From NCBI RefSeq assembly GCF_008040165.1, contig NZ_VRUR01000002.1, forward strand, positions 1,757,109-1,821,108: a stretch of 64,000 nucleotides of DNA, in the 5' to 3' direction. Made by a program: the position numbers and the translations under genes. Source of the DNA: Flagellimonas hymeniacidonis (GTDB lineage: Bacteria; Bacteroidota; Bacteroidia; Flavobacteriales; Flavobacteriaceae). How positions within the stretch are numbered: position 1 is the first letter of the stretch; each line of letters begins with the position of its first letter. Positions 1 through 8,633 of this stretch are shown piece after piece. Below the pieces are notes generated by a model, which searched no databases, was not told the DNA's origin, and was given only the letters and a program-made list of their open reading frames with translations.

Positions 1-486
1 GGCGTCGCGCTCGTGAAGGTCATCCGTTAATAAAGCTTGTTCAAAATTCTCCAAAATTAGACTCCGAAGATTCAAGGACTGTGGAATGGATTTCATGGCC
101 ATCCCCATAGCTTCAATATTTTTATTTCCAAAGAAATTCGTTTCAGAACCTGTGGCTACTACCAAATAATCATACTGAATTTCTCCAATATTAGTTTGTA
201 GCATTCTTCCGTTAGTATCGATTCGCTCTACCTCAGCCAATCTAAAGTAAAAATTAGAATATCCTTGTAGCACTTTACGAATAGGATATGCAATGGAATC
301 TGGCTCCAACCCGCCTGTTGAAACTTGATATAAAAGTGGTTGAAAAGTATGGTAGTTATTTTTATCAATCAAAACCACCTGCACTTCTTTTTTACAGAGT
401 TTTTTAGCTAATGCTATACCTCCAAAGCCACCGCCGATAATAATAATTCTTGGAAAACTGGATTGTGGAATATTCATAGTTGACAT
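1..486 (-). CDS. NAD(P)/FAD-dependent oxidoreductase (NDH-2 type), incomplete at window edge
   Basis: The N-terminal 162 codons of a type II NADH dehydrogenase-like flavoprotein; the rest lies left of the window. After a short leader the protein has a hydrophobic beta strand and the GGGFGG dinucleotide-binding turn of a Rossmann fold. The stretch FQPLLYQV and the later VATGSE motif are typical of NDH-2 enzymes, which pass electrons from NADH to quinone at the inner membrane face. The start at 486 was chosen because a TAnnTTTG promoter box lies five bases upstream; a second in-frame ATG at 477 is possible. It is transcribed divergently from the M20 amidohydrolase gene. The family call is firm; the exact electron donor and acceptor are not visible. 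Confidence 0.85.
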   Translation of the reverse strand, partial: MSTMNIPQSSFPRIIIIGGGFGGIALAKKLCKKEVQVVLIDKNNYHTFQPLLYQVSTGGLEPDSIAYPIRKVLQGYSNFYFRLAEVERIDTNGRMLQTNIGEIQYDYLVVATGSETNFFGNKNIEAMGMAMKSIPQSLNLRSLILENFEQALLTDDLHERDA

Positions 487-491
487 GGGCG

Positions 492-499
492 CAAATTTA
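492..499 (-). promoter_or_regulatory. TAnnTTTG promoter -7 box of the NDH-2 gene
   Basis: Reads TAAATTTG on the minus strand, five bases before the ATG at 486. This matches the Bacteroidota -7 consensus. Its closeness to the start implies a leaderless or nearly leaderless transcript. Confidence 0.55.
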
Positions 500-579
500 C
501 GTAATCCCAAGACCTTAAAATCAATTTAAGATGGGTTTTTTAGTATCTTTAAAGTCTGACTAATTCAAATAACCTTCCA

Positions 580-2007
580 ATGAAAAAAGCACTTCTATTT
601 AGTATTGCAAGCCTCTCTTTTGTATTCACTTCTTTTGCCCAAGAAGATAGAAACAACGCCTTAAAAAATTTAGACAGCAAAACTCAAAAATATGGGGATA
701 TCGCCCACGAAATTTGGGAACTTGCTGAAATGGGGTATTTAGAAAATAAGAGTTCTGCCCTGTTGCAAAAAACGCTTTCAGATGAAGGTTTTTCCATAAA
801 TAAAGGCGTCGCAGGAATTCCTACTGCTTTTATAGCCGAATATGGGTCGGGGTATCCAGTAATTGCAATTTTGGGAGAGTATGACGCACTCCCAGGTTTA
901 TCCCAACAAGCCGTAGCTGAAAAAAAATCCGCAAACAAAGCTGCAGGTCACGCATGCGGACATCACCTTTTCGGAACAGCTTCCACTGCAGCCGCAATTG
1001 CTGTAAAAGATTGGTTAAAGAAAAGTAAAACACAGGGTACTATCCGCTTTTATGGTTGTCCGGCAGAAGAAGGAGGTTCTGGTAAGGTATATATGGTGAG
1101 AGAAGGGCTCTTTAATGATGTGGATGCCGCAATTCATTGGCACCCTGGAGCTCAAAACGCCGCAAGTGCAGGTGCTGCCCTTGCCAATAAATCAGCCAAA
1201 TTCCGGTTTCATGGTACTTCGGCCCATGCCGCTGGAGCTCCAGATAGGGGTCGTTCCGCTTTGGATGGGGTTGAAGCCATGAACAATATGGTTAACATGA
1301 TGCGTGAACATATTCCGCAAGAAGCGCGCATACATTATGTAATTACAGATGGTGGTAAAGCACCCAATGTGGTTCCAAATTTTGCAGAAGTCTATTACTA
1401 CGCAAGACATAATAAAAGAGATGTTGTCATTGATATTTTTGACCGTATTGTTAAAGCAGCGGAAGGAGCGGCTTTGGGAACGGGTACCACCATGGACTAT
1501 GAAATGATTGGAGGTACGCACGAATTGTTGCCAAACCTTACCCTTCAAAAATTAATGCATGATAACTTAACCACTGTTGGCGGGGTTTCTTATTCTGATG
1601 AAGAAAAAGCTTTTGCCAATAAAATCTCAGTTAGTTTGGGCTATGAGGAATTAGATATCCAAAGAGCAAACTCCATCCAACCTTACAAAGAAGAGGCCAG
1701 AGCATATGGGTCTACAGATGTGGGTGATGTAAGTTTTACCATACCCACTGTAGGTATGGGTGCCGCTACTTGGGTGCCCGGCACCCCAGCACATAGTTGG
1801 CAAGCTGTTGCGGCAGGGGGTACTTCTATTGGAACAAAAGGAATGATGGTTGCTGCCAAAACACTTACCCTTACCGCTATGGATCTATTTAAAACACCGA
1901 GCACAATTGACAAGGCAAAAGCCGAATTAGAGGAAAGAAGAGGTAAAGATTTTAAATATATACCGCTGCTTGGCGACAGACCACCTGCTTTGGACTATAG
2001 AAAATAA
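580..2007 (+). CDS. Exported M20 family amidohydrolase (AbgB-like)
   Basis: A 475-residue metal-dependent amidohydrolase of peptidase family M20, closest in style to the p-aminobenzoyl-glutamate hydrolase subunit/amidohydrolase branch. A signal peptide (residues 1-20, ending TSFAQ) predicts export to the periplasm. Visible motifs are GEYDALPG (about 98-105), the metal-binding GHACGHHLFG, PAEEGGSGK with the catalytic glutamate pair, AIHWHPG, and GTSAHAAG in the lid domain. The length is usual for the family. The substrate is probably an N-acyl amino acid or small peptide, which the sequence does not reveal. It stands alone, with the ECF sigma gene 73 bases downstream. Confidence 0.85.
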   Translation: MKKALLFSIASLSFVFTSFAQEDRNNALKNLDSKTQKYGDIAHEIWELAEMGYLENKSSALLQKTLSDEGFSINKGVAGIPTAFIAEYGSGYPVIAILGEYDALPGLSQQAVAEKKSANKAAGHACGHHLFGTASTAAAIAVKDWLKKSKTQGTIRFYGCPAEEGGSGKVYMVREGLFNDVDAAIHWHPGAQNAASAGAALANKSAKFRFHGTSAHAAGAPDRGRSALDGVEAMNNMVNMMREHIPQEARIHYVITDGGKAPNVVPNFAEVYYYARHNKRDVVIDIFDRIVKAAEGAALGTGTTMDYEMIGGTHELLPNLTLQKLMHDNLTTVGGVSYSDEEKAFANKISVSLGYEELDIQRANSIQPYKEEARAYGSTDVGDVSFTIPTVGMGAATWVPGTPAHSWQAVAAGGTSIGTKGMMVAAKTLTLTAMDLFKTPSTIDKAKAELEERRGKDFKYIPLLGDRPPALDYRK

Positions 2008-2080
2008 TTTCTCTTTTCTTCTCGTGCAATTGTAACAAATGTCCTTTTATACATACTTATAAGGCAAACTTACCAACCCT

Positions 2081-2575
2081 TTGAATAAAGAACTGGAACA
2101 TCGATTTGTAACAGAACTTGAGAACAATCAGAACATTGTTCACAAGGTGTGCAGTCTGTATACCAACAATAGGGATGCTCATAACGATTTGTTTCAGGAA
2201 ATTACAATCCAGTTATGGAAAGCCTATCCCAAGTTTAGAGGAGATGCCAAATTCAGCACATGGATGTACCGTGTGGCATTAAATACGGCCATAACACTTT
2301 ATAGAAAATCTAAAAAACGGGTGCAAACCCAAGATTATGATTCGGTAATTTTTAAAATTAAGACCGACGAATATGATGATACGGAAGAAAAACAATTAAA
2401 ATTAATGTACAATGCCGTAAGGCAGTTGGGGGACATTGATAAGGCTTTGGTTTTTCTGTATCTAGAGGATAAAGATTATGCTGAAATATCAGAAACTTTG
2501 GGGATTACCGAAGTAAATGCAAGGGTAAAAATGAATAGAGTAAAAAATAAATTAAGAACCATATTAAATCCTTAG
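2081..2575 (+). CDS. RNA polymerase ECF-type sigma-70 factor
   Basis: A 164-residue ECF sigma factor. Region 2 carries the DLFQEITIQLWKAYPKF segment and the FSTWMYRVALNTAI core-binding helix; region 4 near the C-terminus has the ITEVNARVKMNRVKNKL helix-turn-helix. The start codon is TTG at 2081: the only upstream in-frame ATG (2039) is cut off by a TAA at 2060-2062. The next gene begins three bases after the stop and encodes a membrane protein, so the pair looks like sigma factor plus membrane-bound partner. Which promoters it reads cannot be told. Confidence 0.9.
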   Translation: MNKELEHRFVTELENNQNIVHKVCSLYTNNRDAHNDLFQEITIQLWKAYPKFRGDAKFSTWMYRVALNTAITLYRKSKKRVQTQDYDSVIFKIKTDEYDDTEEKQLKLMYNAVRQLGDIDKALVFLYLEDKDYAEISETLGITEVNARVKMNRVKNKLRTILNP

Positions 2576-2578
2576 GTT

Positions 2579-3223
2579 ATGATGGATGAACTGGAGCTCT
2601 TAAAAAAAGACTGGCAGAAAAAGGATGATCATCTTCCTAAGCTGTCCTATGATCAGATATATAAGATGATTTGGAAAAAATCATCATCTATTGTGAAGTG
2701 GATTTTTTATATCAGTTTGATAGAATTTGTCTTTTGGGCAGGAATAAATATCATATTTAGCGATCCCGAATCTATGCAAGAGCTCAAAGCCATGCATATT
2801 TACAATACTATGATGGTGTTGAATTTTGTGAACTACGCGGTGATACTGTACTTCATTTATAAATTCTACAAAAATTATAGAAAGATTTCCTTCACAGACT
2901 CTTCTAAAAAGTTGATGAAAACCATACTCGATGTCAAAAAAACAGTGACGCAATATGTGTGGTTCAATCTTATCATTTTTACCATCACTTTGGTTATTAG
3001 CATCTATGGTGTTTTTATCTATGGTCCCGAAGGAAGACAAATTATAGAAGCAGCCACACAAGAGGGTAGCGAAACTACATTTTGGATCATGATCATCATC
3101 GTTTCGATAGTATTTACTGCAGTCTTACTACTATTGATATGGTTGTTTTACAAATTGCTTTATGGAATTCTATTAAAAAGACTCAAGGAAAATTACAATG
3201 AGCTAAAAAAATTGGAGGTTTAA
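2579..3223 (+). CDS. Membrane protein, probable anti-sigma partner
   Basis: 214 residues with four predicted membrane segments (about 39-60, 78-96, 125-146 and 165-192). The cytoplasmic N-terminus has the LLKKDWQKKD motif seen in many flavobacterial proteins encoded directly behind ECF sigma genes. It is separated from the sigma gene by three bases and is therefore translated from the same mRNA. I infer that it holds or modulates the sigma factor at the membrane; no recognised anti-sigma (ASD) motif was seen, so this rests on context. Its 3' end overlaps the convergent plsC-like gene by four bases. Confidence 0.6.
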   Translation: MMDELELLKKDWQKKDDHLPKLSYDQIYKMIWKKSSSIVKWIFYISLIEFVFWAGINIIFSDPESMQELKAMHIYNTMMVLNFVNYAVILYFIYKFYKNYRKISFTDSSKKLMKTILDVKKTVTQYVWFNLIIFTITLVISIYGVFIYGPEGRQIIEAATQEGSETTFWIMIIIVSIVFTAVLLLLIWLFYKLLYGILLKRLKENYNELKKLEV

Positions 3224-4032
3224 TCACCTTTATAGCTATACCTTCTTTTTCGATGCTCAGCCTCGTATGCAGCAAGTTCTTCCTTGGAAATCACCTTTAA
3301 AAAAGAGGGGTGTTGTTCAATGGCATACTCCAACTTTTCCATAATAGAGTCAATGGACTCGTTATCGTAGTCAATTTCAAGGGGTGTTTTTATATGCATG
3401 GATTGAAGAATTCCTTTCTTTTTTACACGCAATCCCTTTTTATCAAAAGAACGTCTAAAACCATCTATAACCACGGGAACTACCACTGGTTTATACCTCT
3501 TAATAATATGTGCCGTTCCCTTACGAAGCGGTTTCCATGGGGTGGTGGTCCCTTGAGGGAAAGTAATTACCCATCCGTCTTCCAAAGCCATGGCAATATT
3601 GCTGATATCACTAAATTTTACCTGCCGGTTTACATCCTGTCCGTCTGCTCTCCATGTTCTTTCAATACTTATGGAACCCGCATAGGCCAGTATTTTGGCT
3701 ATTAAGCTTTGCTTCATGGTTTCCTTGGCAGCTACATAGTAGATATTAAGCTTAGGGTTCCAGAGATAGCCAAGGTTCCTAATAGAATCGTCCCTGCCTT
3801 TTAGGCTGGCATTAAAAACATGGAACATGGCCACAACATCCGCAAAATAGGTCTGGTGATTACTCACAAATAGAACATTGGTATCTGGTAATTCCCGTAT
3901 TATTTGGGAGCCTTCAATCTCTAAAGTATTAAATCCCTTATATCGCTGATGCGTCATCATTCCAGCAATACGAATTAACCATCGCTTTAAAAATAGAATA
4001 TGACCAAAAGGATTTTCTTTAAATAGCCCCAT
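3220..4032 (-). CDS. 1-acyl-sn-glycerol-3-phosphate acyltransferase family protein (PlsC-like)
   Basis: A 270-residue acyltransferase of the PlsC/LPLAT family, which transfers an acyl group to lysophosphatidate or a related lysolipid at the inner membrane. Motif I reads SNHQTYFAD (57-65), so the histidine and aspartate are separated by five residues and not the usual four. Motif III reads FPQGTT (158-163), where FPEGTR is standard. Both changes sit in otherwise well-formed motif contexts, so I regard this as a lineage variant and not a broken gene. The substrate could be a non-glycerol lipid such as an ornithine lipid or sulfonolipid; this is a guess. The gene stands 36 bases downstream of the NUDIX gene on the same strand. 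Confidence 0.8.
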   Translation of the reverse strand: MGLFKENPFGHILFLKRWLIRIAGMMTHQRYKGFNTLEIEGSQIIRELPDTNVLFVSNHQTYFADVVAMFHVFNASLKGRDDSIRNLGYLWNPKLNIYYVAAKETMKQSLIAKILAYAGSISIERTWRADGQDVNRQVKFSDISNIAMALEDGWVITFPQGTTTPWKPLRKGTAHIIKRYKPVVVPVVIDGFRRSFDKKGLRVKKKGILQSMHIKTPLEIDYDNESIDSIMEKLEYAIEQHPSFLKVISKEELAAYEAEHRKRRYSYKGD

Positions 4033-4068
4033 GCGGAATATGTTGAGGGCTAATTTACAAAATAGCGG

Positions 4069-4710
4069 TCAAAGGACTTGTTCTAAAAGTTCCTTGATTT
4101 CGCTCATCATCATTGCTGTAGCGCCCCAAACAGTATAACCGTTTAGTTTATAAGCAGGTACATTAATATTTTTGGCATAGGAGGTGCTTAAATTTTCTTC
4201 AATATGATTGGCTTTGTCCATAAAATCCTTCAAATAAACCTCAACTAAGGCTTCAACCTCGCTCTCTTGGATTACAAAAGGCTCCGGTTTAGCATACACC
4301 CCAATAAAAGGATGAACCATAAAATTACTCGGTGGTATATACACCTCACTCAATTCTTTTAGCACCTCAACCGCATGGGTTGGAACCCCAACTTCTTCAT
4401 GAGTTTCGCGTAAAGCGGTACTTATCATATCCGTATCATGCTTTTCCACTTTACCGCCTGGGAATCCTATTTGATTGGAATGAACACCCTTATATGTTTT
4501 CCGTAAAATGAGAAGCATACGGGTTTCCAAAGCTGCATCTGGGTAAAAAAGAGCCATAACTCCTGCCCTTTTGGGGTTTCGTTTTTCTATTTTATTTGAG
4601 TTCAACCACTGAATCCGCATTAAAGGTGACATTTTATGATGGGATTCTGCACCGGGGAGAGGTAGATTTTTTATTTTTAGAACCTGTTGATAAAATTCTT
4701 TAAAATTCAT
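4069..4710 (-). CDS. NUDIX hydrolase, CoA pyrophosphatase type
   Basis: A 213-residue NUDIX hydrolase. The FPGG preceding the box, together with the LRETHEEVG core, matches the NudL/CoAse subgroup, which cleaves coenzyme A and related dinucleotides to 3',5'-ADP and 4'-phosphopantetheine. The reading frame stays open further upstream to 4791, but that extension lies wholly inside the cyclophilin gene. I chose ATG 4710 (MNFKEFYQQ) because it gives the usual family N-terminus. This start shares the palindrome CATG with the start of the oppositely oriented cyclophilin gene. It probably forms a short unit with the plsC-like gene. Confidence 0.8.
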   Translation of the reverse strand: MNFKEFYQQVLKIKNLPLPGAESHHKMSPLMRIQWLNSNKIEKRNPKRAGVMALFYPDAALETRMLLILRKTYKGVHSNQIGFPGGKVEKHDTDMISTALRETHEEVGVPTHAVEVLKELSEVYIPPSNFMVHPFIGVYAKPEPFVIQESEVEALVEVYLKDFMDKANHIEENLSTSYAKNINVPAYKLNGYTVWGATAMMMSEIKELLEQVL

Positions 4711-5428
4711 GTTGCTAAAACAATCGGCATTGGTTACAAGTATACTATTAATTTTTCTAGTTTCTTGTGGCGAATCTCCTAAAAAAAACATTCCTAGTAC
4801 AGAAGAATCCGTTGTAAAAAGCGATTCAATTGCTGTCGAAATACAAGAACCTCAAATACAAGAAAAAGAGGAAGAAGAATTTGTATTGGATGAAGAAAAT
4901 GCTATTGATTTCTTTTTCAATTATGCAAAGGAGCATGAGGAAAATAAGGTAAAATTGACCACAAGCATGGGCAGCTTTACGGTGCAACTTTATAACAATG
5001 TCCCATATCATAAGGCTAATTTTATCTATTTGGCCAAAAAAGGATATTTCAACGACACCCAATTTCATCGTGTGGTCAAAGATTTTATCATACAAGGTGG
5101 GAACTCAGATGATAGGGAAACCGCTAAAAAAAGGAGGGAAATTGGTCGATATCTGTTACCTCCGGATGCAAAAAAAGGTCATAAACACCATAGGGGCACC
5201 ATTTCCATGCCCAGCAGTGAACGAGACAATCCGCACAAACTGGCTTCACCATACGAATTTTTTATTGTGGTGACCAAACCAGGTTCTTATCATCTGGATG
5301 GCTCCTATACGCCCTTTGGAAAAGTAATTGAAGGCATGGATGTAGTGGATGCCATTAACAATGTTGCCGTTGGCGACGGGGATTGGCCTTGGAAGAATAT
5401 ATATATTCTTAAAGCTGAAGTGCTTTAA
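4709..5428 (+). CDS. Cyclophilin-type peptidyl-prolyl isomerase, lipoprotein
   Basis: 239 residues. The N-terminus is a lipoprotein signal with lipobox LVSC (cysteine at 20), so the protein is lipid-anchored outside the cytoplasm, where it would assist folding of exported proteins. The cyclophilin domain runs from about residue 85 to the end, with the FHRVVKDFIIQGG active-site segment and SPYEFFIVV. An acidic linker rich in glutamate (about 35-75) tethers the domain. The start at 4709 is required for the signal peptide and makes the gene begin on the same CATG as the divergent NUDIX gene. It converges with the TRIC-like gene, overlapping it by four bases. Confidence 0.85.
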   Translation: MLLKQSALVTSILLIFLVSCGESPKKNIPSTEESVVKSDSIAVEIQEPQIQEKEEEEFVLDEENAIDFFFNYAKEHEENKVKLTTSMGSFTVQLYNNVPYHKANFIYLAKKGYFNDTQFHRVVKDFIIQGGNSDDRETAKKRREIGRYLLPPDAKKGHKHHRGTISMPSSERDNPHKLASPYEFFIVVTKPGSYHLDGSYTPFGKVIEGMDVVDAINNVAVGDGDWPWKNIYILKAEVL

Positions 5429-6039
5429 TCAAGCTTTTTTCTGTAAATACTAGGTAGTCGTATGTCAAATTTCACGGCCAAGAGTCTCAATACAATTACT
5501 ATAGTAATTGCCAGAACATAGGCATAGCTTTCCTGAATAGGGAACTGGGTAAAAAGAAAGTAACTGGCTCCTCCTAAAATACAGGCTGTGGCATAAATTT
5601 CTTTTCTAAAGATTACCGGAATCTCATTGCATAAAATATCTCGGATAACACCACCAAAACTAGCTGTTATGGTACCTAGTGCAATACACATAATTGGTGA
5701 TAGTTCTGCTTGAAGGCCCTTTTCTATTCCCACCATAGTATACAACCCAATACCAATGGTATCAAACAAAAAAAGGGATTTTCTTAAATATTTAAGTTGT
5801 TTTACAAAGAGTATTCCAAAAACCACAGTGATGAAAATAGTAGAAACATAGGTCAAATCACGCATCCATACGACAGGAGTATTCCCAATGAGCAAATCGC
5901 GTAAAGTTCCCCCTCCAATGGCTGTCACAAATGCAATGATGAGCACTCCAAACATATCCAATCGCTTTTCCATCGCGACAAGTACTCCAGAAAGAGCAAA
6001 GGCAACGGTTCCTAAAATATCTATGGTTTGATAAAACAT
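5425..6039 (-). CDS. TRIC-type (UPF0126/YadS) membrane channel family protein
   Basis: A 204-residue integral membrane protein with about seven hydrophobic segments arranged as two related halves. Each half has the signature glycine/arginine motif: IGGGTLRDLLIG in the first and FGGVIRDIL in the second. This is the bacterial trimeric intracellular cation channel family (formerly UPF0126). The length is typical. Family members conduct monovalent cations, but the physiological role in bacteria is unclear. It lies two bases downstream of the RDD gene and is probably co-transcribed with it. Confidence 0.85.
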   Translation of the reverse strand: MFYQTIDILGTVAFALSGVLVAMEKRLDMFGVLIIAFVTAIGGGTLRDLLIGNTPVVWMRDLTYVSTIFITVVFGILFVKQLKYLRKSLFLFDTIGIGLYTMVGIEKGLQAELSPIMCIALGTITASFGGVIRDILCNEIPVIFRKEIYATACILGGASYFLFTQFPIQESYAYVLAITIVIVLRLLAVKFDIRLPSIYRKKLD

Positions 6040-6041
6040 GC

Positions 6042-6758
6042 CTACATTTTTTGGGTGTAATAGTTATAGTCTTTGATGACTAGATCCACAAAATCGATTG
6101 GTTTTAGTTGTGTGCTTATGCCTGTCACCTCCTTTATTCGTTTGTCCAAGGATACAATAACATTGTGGTCCCCATTTAATTTCGATTTATCATACAGTTC
6201 TTTTATTGTCTGCATTTCTGGGTCTTTAAATACCGTAACCTGCGGAAATTGAGGTTTATAATCTTCAGGCAACTCGCGCAGTAAGGTATCTCTAAGTGTG
6301 ATTCGCTTTTTTTCACTGATAACCGTTGTTCCTGCAGCAATATCTCCAATACGTTGCCCCTTTCCACGTATCAAAATGGTTAAAACCGCTCCTCCTCCAG
6401 AGGTCAAACTAACATCGATAATTCTTAAGGCCCATCGCACAAAATAATTCGCAAAGCTAGGTTTAGAACCGTCCAGTTTTACAACACGGAGTGACATGAG
6501 TCCTTTCCCAATTGTCTTTCCATCGGAAAAGGTTTCAAACAGCAGGTAATATAGAAAAGCAGGCAAGCTCAAAACCAAATAATAAGCCCATTGGTCGGCT
6601 AAATCTATATCCAAAGAAATCAACAGAATAAAAACCAAAATGGTATAAACTGTAATTACAAAGCTATCTATAAGATAGGCCAACATACGCTCACCTAGGT
6701 TAGAGGTGTTTTGATTGATACTTATATTTTGAGCCGTTTCTATTTGAAATTGATTCAT
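6042..6758 (-). CDS. RDD family membrane protein
   Basis: 238 residues. The RDD domain covers about residues 20-155, with an LGERMLAYLIDSF opening helix, two or three membrane segments and the GKTIGKGLMSLRVV motif between them. The C-terminal 80 residues are soluble. The gene is divergent from the SpoIIM/MoxR operon with only 35 bases between starts, and RDD proteins accompany SpoIIM, MoxR and DUF58 genes in many bacteria, so I regard it as functionally part of that cluster. RDD proteins have been linked to ion or Na+/H+ transport in a few cases; here the function is unknown. Confidence 0.85.
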   Translation of the reverse strand: MNQFQIETAQNISINQNTSNLGERMLAYLIDSFVITVYTILVFILLISLDIDLADQWAYYLVLSLPAFLYYLLFETFSDGKTIGKGLMSLRVVKLDGSKPSFANYFVRWALRIIDVSLTSGGGAVLTILIRGKGQRIGDIAAGTTVISEKKRITLRDTLLRELPEDYKPQFPQVTVFKDPEMQTIKELYDKSKLNGDHNVIVSLDKRIKEVTGISTQLKPIDFVDLVIKDYNYYTQKM

Positions 6759-6793
6759 ATTTTAGTTTCTTTACTACTAAACCATATCATTTA

Positions 6794-7771
6794 ATGCGCG
6801 AGGCTGCTTTTGTGAAGCAAAATAAGGATAAATGGGCCGCTTTTGAAAATGTCCTGAATAATAAAGGCACGCTGCAACCTGATGAGCTTTCTGACCTCTA
6901 TATTGAAATCACCGATCATCTTAGCTACGCAAAAACCTTTTATGGGGGAAGTAATACCGAATTCTACTTAAATTCTTTGGCTTCCCAAGCGCATCAAAAA
7001 ATCTATAAGACTAAACGGGAATCCAGGAATCGTATTGTTACGTTTTGGAAAACAGAGTTTCCAAACATGTTCCATGCCCATCACAAAGAATTACTGATAT
7101 CCTTTTTGGTTTTCTTGTTTTTTGCCACGGTTGGTGCATTTTCTTCTGCAAATGAAGGTGATTTTGTACGGTCCATTTTGGGAGATGGATATGTGAACAT
7201 GACTTTGGAAAATATTGAAAAAGGAGATCCCATGGCCGTGTACAAGCAACAGGGTGAATTTAATATGTTTTTGGGCATAACCATTAATAATATAAAGGTT
7301 GCCGTATACGCTTTCATCTTCGGTATTTTTCTTGGTATTGGAACGCTTATGATTATGTTACAAAATGGCATTATGTTAGGCAGTTTTCAGTACTTCTTTT
7401 ATGAAAAAGGATTGCTTTGGGAGTCCGTCCGTACCATTTGGATTCACGGCACTATTGAAATCTCTGTTATCATCATAGCGGGTTGTGCCGGGCTTGTTTT
7501 GGCCAACGGAATTCTTTTTCCTGGCACGTATACCCGATTGGAATCTTTTAAAAGGGGTATGAAAAACGGGCTCAAAATTATGGTGAGCACTGTTCCTTTT
7601 TTCATTATCGCTGGCTTTTTGGAGGGCTTTGTAACCAGACATACCGAAATGCCCGACTGGCTCGCCATTCTAATTATATCGGGGTCTTTATTCCTCATTA
7701 TTTTTTACTACATCATTTATCCAAACCAACTAAAAAAACGAATGCAACATGCAACAACAGCAATACATTGA
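6794..7771 (+). CDS. Stage II sporulation protein M-like membrane protein (SpoIIM/DUF95)
   Basis: 325 residues. The N-terminal third is soluble and basic; five membrane segments follow (first at about 97-117, last at about 295-312). The fold and the glycine-rich GIFLGIGTLMIMLQNG loop match the SpoIIM/DUF95 family. This organism shows no sign of sporulating; such proteins are widespread outside spore formers beside RDD, MoxR and DUF58 genes. The stop lies 23 bases inside the next gene, so translation is probably coupled. The start ATG at 6794 is the first available after the divergent RDD gene. Confidence 0.8.
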   Translation: MREAAFVKQNKDKWAAFENVLNNKGTLQPDELSDLYIEITDHLSYAKTFYGGSNTEFYLNSLASQAHQKIYKTKRESRNRIVTFWKTEFPNMFHAHHKELLISFLVFLFFATVGAFSSANEGDFVRSILGDGYVNMTLENIEKGDPMAVYKQQGEFNMFLGITINNIKVAVYAFIFGIFLGIGTLMIMLQNGIMLGSFQYFFYEKGLLWESVRTIWIHGTIEISVIIIAGCAGLVLANGILFPGTYTRLESFKRGMKNGLKIMVSTVPFFIIAGFLEGFVTRHTEMPDWLAILIISGSLFLIIFYYIIYPNQLKKRMQHATTAIH

Positions 7772-8633
7772 ATTTAAAAAGCAACGGGAATTGGGGGAAA
7801 TACTCTCCGATTCTTTTGGTTTTATTCGAAGCCAGTTTAAACCCTTCTTTGGAACCATCTTAAGAATTGTTGGCCCCTATATACTCGTAATGCTGATTTC
7901 TATGGGTTTCTACATGTACACCATAGGCGATATTTTTAACCTTAGTGCCATTGGCAGTTCGGGAAATAGCTACTCCCCTGCCATCATGATCATTGCCATT
8001 CTAGCATTATTTGCAAGTTCAATTACGGCCTATGTTTTGGCACAAGGAACTGTTTTGCACTATATAAAATCCTATATCGACAACAATGGAAAAACTGTTT
8101 TTGAAGATATTAGAGGAGGGGTTTACGGTTCTTTTTGGTCTTTTATTGGACTAGGGTTTTTGGTAGGTTTATCGGTTGGAGCCGGATTAATGCTTTGTTT
8201 TATACCCGGTATTTATCTTGCAATTCCATTATCCATCTCTTTTGCCATCTTGGTATTTCTAAAAAAAGATACCATGGATTCCTATCAGTATAGTTTTACA
8301 TTGATTAAAGAAAATTGGTGGATTACTTTCGCTACACTTATGGTAGTTTACATTATTGTAATTATCGCCACGTACGCCTTCAGCCTCCCAGGGGTTATTT
8401 ACATGTGGGCAAAAATGGGTGTTTTCTCTGGTGAGATGGATGCAGAGAATTTAAACGTATTTAACGACCCTGTTTATCTATTATTAAATGCGGTAAGTAC
8501 GTTGATTCAATTTTTAATGAATATTATTCTCTTGGTCACTACCTCATTTATTTTCTTTAACCTCAACGAAAAGAAAAATTTTACCGGAACATTCGAACGT
8601 ATAGATAACATAGGAAAATCAACCGAGGATTAA
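7749..8633 (+). CDS. Integral membrane protein of the MoxR/DUF58 cluster
   Basis: 294 residues with about six membrane segments. The N-terminal segment (LGEILSDSFGFIRSQFK) is characteristic of a family placed between SpoIIM and DUF4129 genes in Bacteroidota, and the arrangement resembles the membrane domain of glycerophosphodiester phosphodiesterases, without any catalytic domain. No enzymatic motif is visible. It overlaps the upstream gene by 23 bases, and its stop directly abuts the next ATG. Its role is unknown; its position points to a membrane complex with its neighbours. Confidence 0.7.
   Translation: MQQQQYIEFKKQRELGEILSDSFGFIRSQFKPFFGTILRIVGPYILVMLISMGFYMYTIGDIFNLSAIGSSGNSYSPAIMIIAILALFASSITAYVLAQGTVLHYIKSYIDNNGKTVFEDIRGGVYGSFWSFIGLGFLVGLSVGAGLMLCFIPGIYLAIPLSISFAILVFLKKDTMDSYQYSFTLIKENWWITFATLMVVYIIVIIATYAFSLPGVIYMWAKMGVFSGEMDAENLNVFNDPVYLLLNAVSTLIQFLMNIILLVTTSFIFFNLNEKKNFTGTFERIDNIGKSTED

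Noticed and set aside
3310..3705. 131-codon plus-strand open frame opposite the PlsC-like gene
   Set aside because: It is the complement of a clear family gene and has no domain, signal or ribosome-binding site.
4711..4791. Upstream extension of the NUDIX gene to 4791
   Set aside because: It reads antisense to the signal peptide of the cyclophilin gene and adds residues not found in the family.
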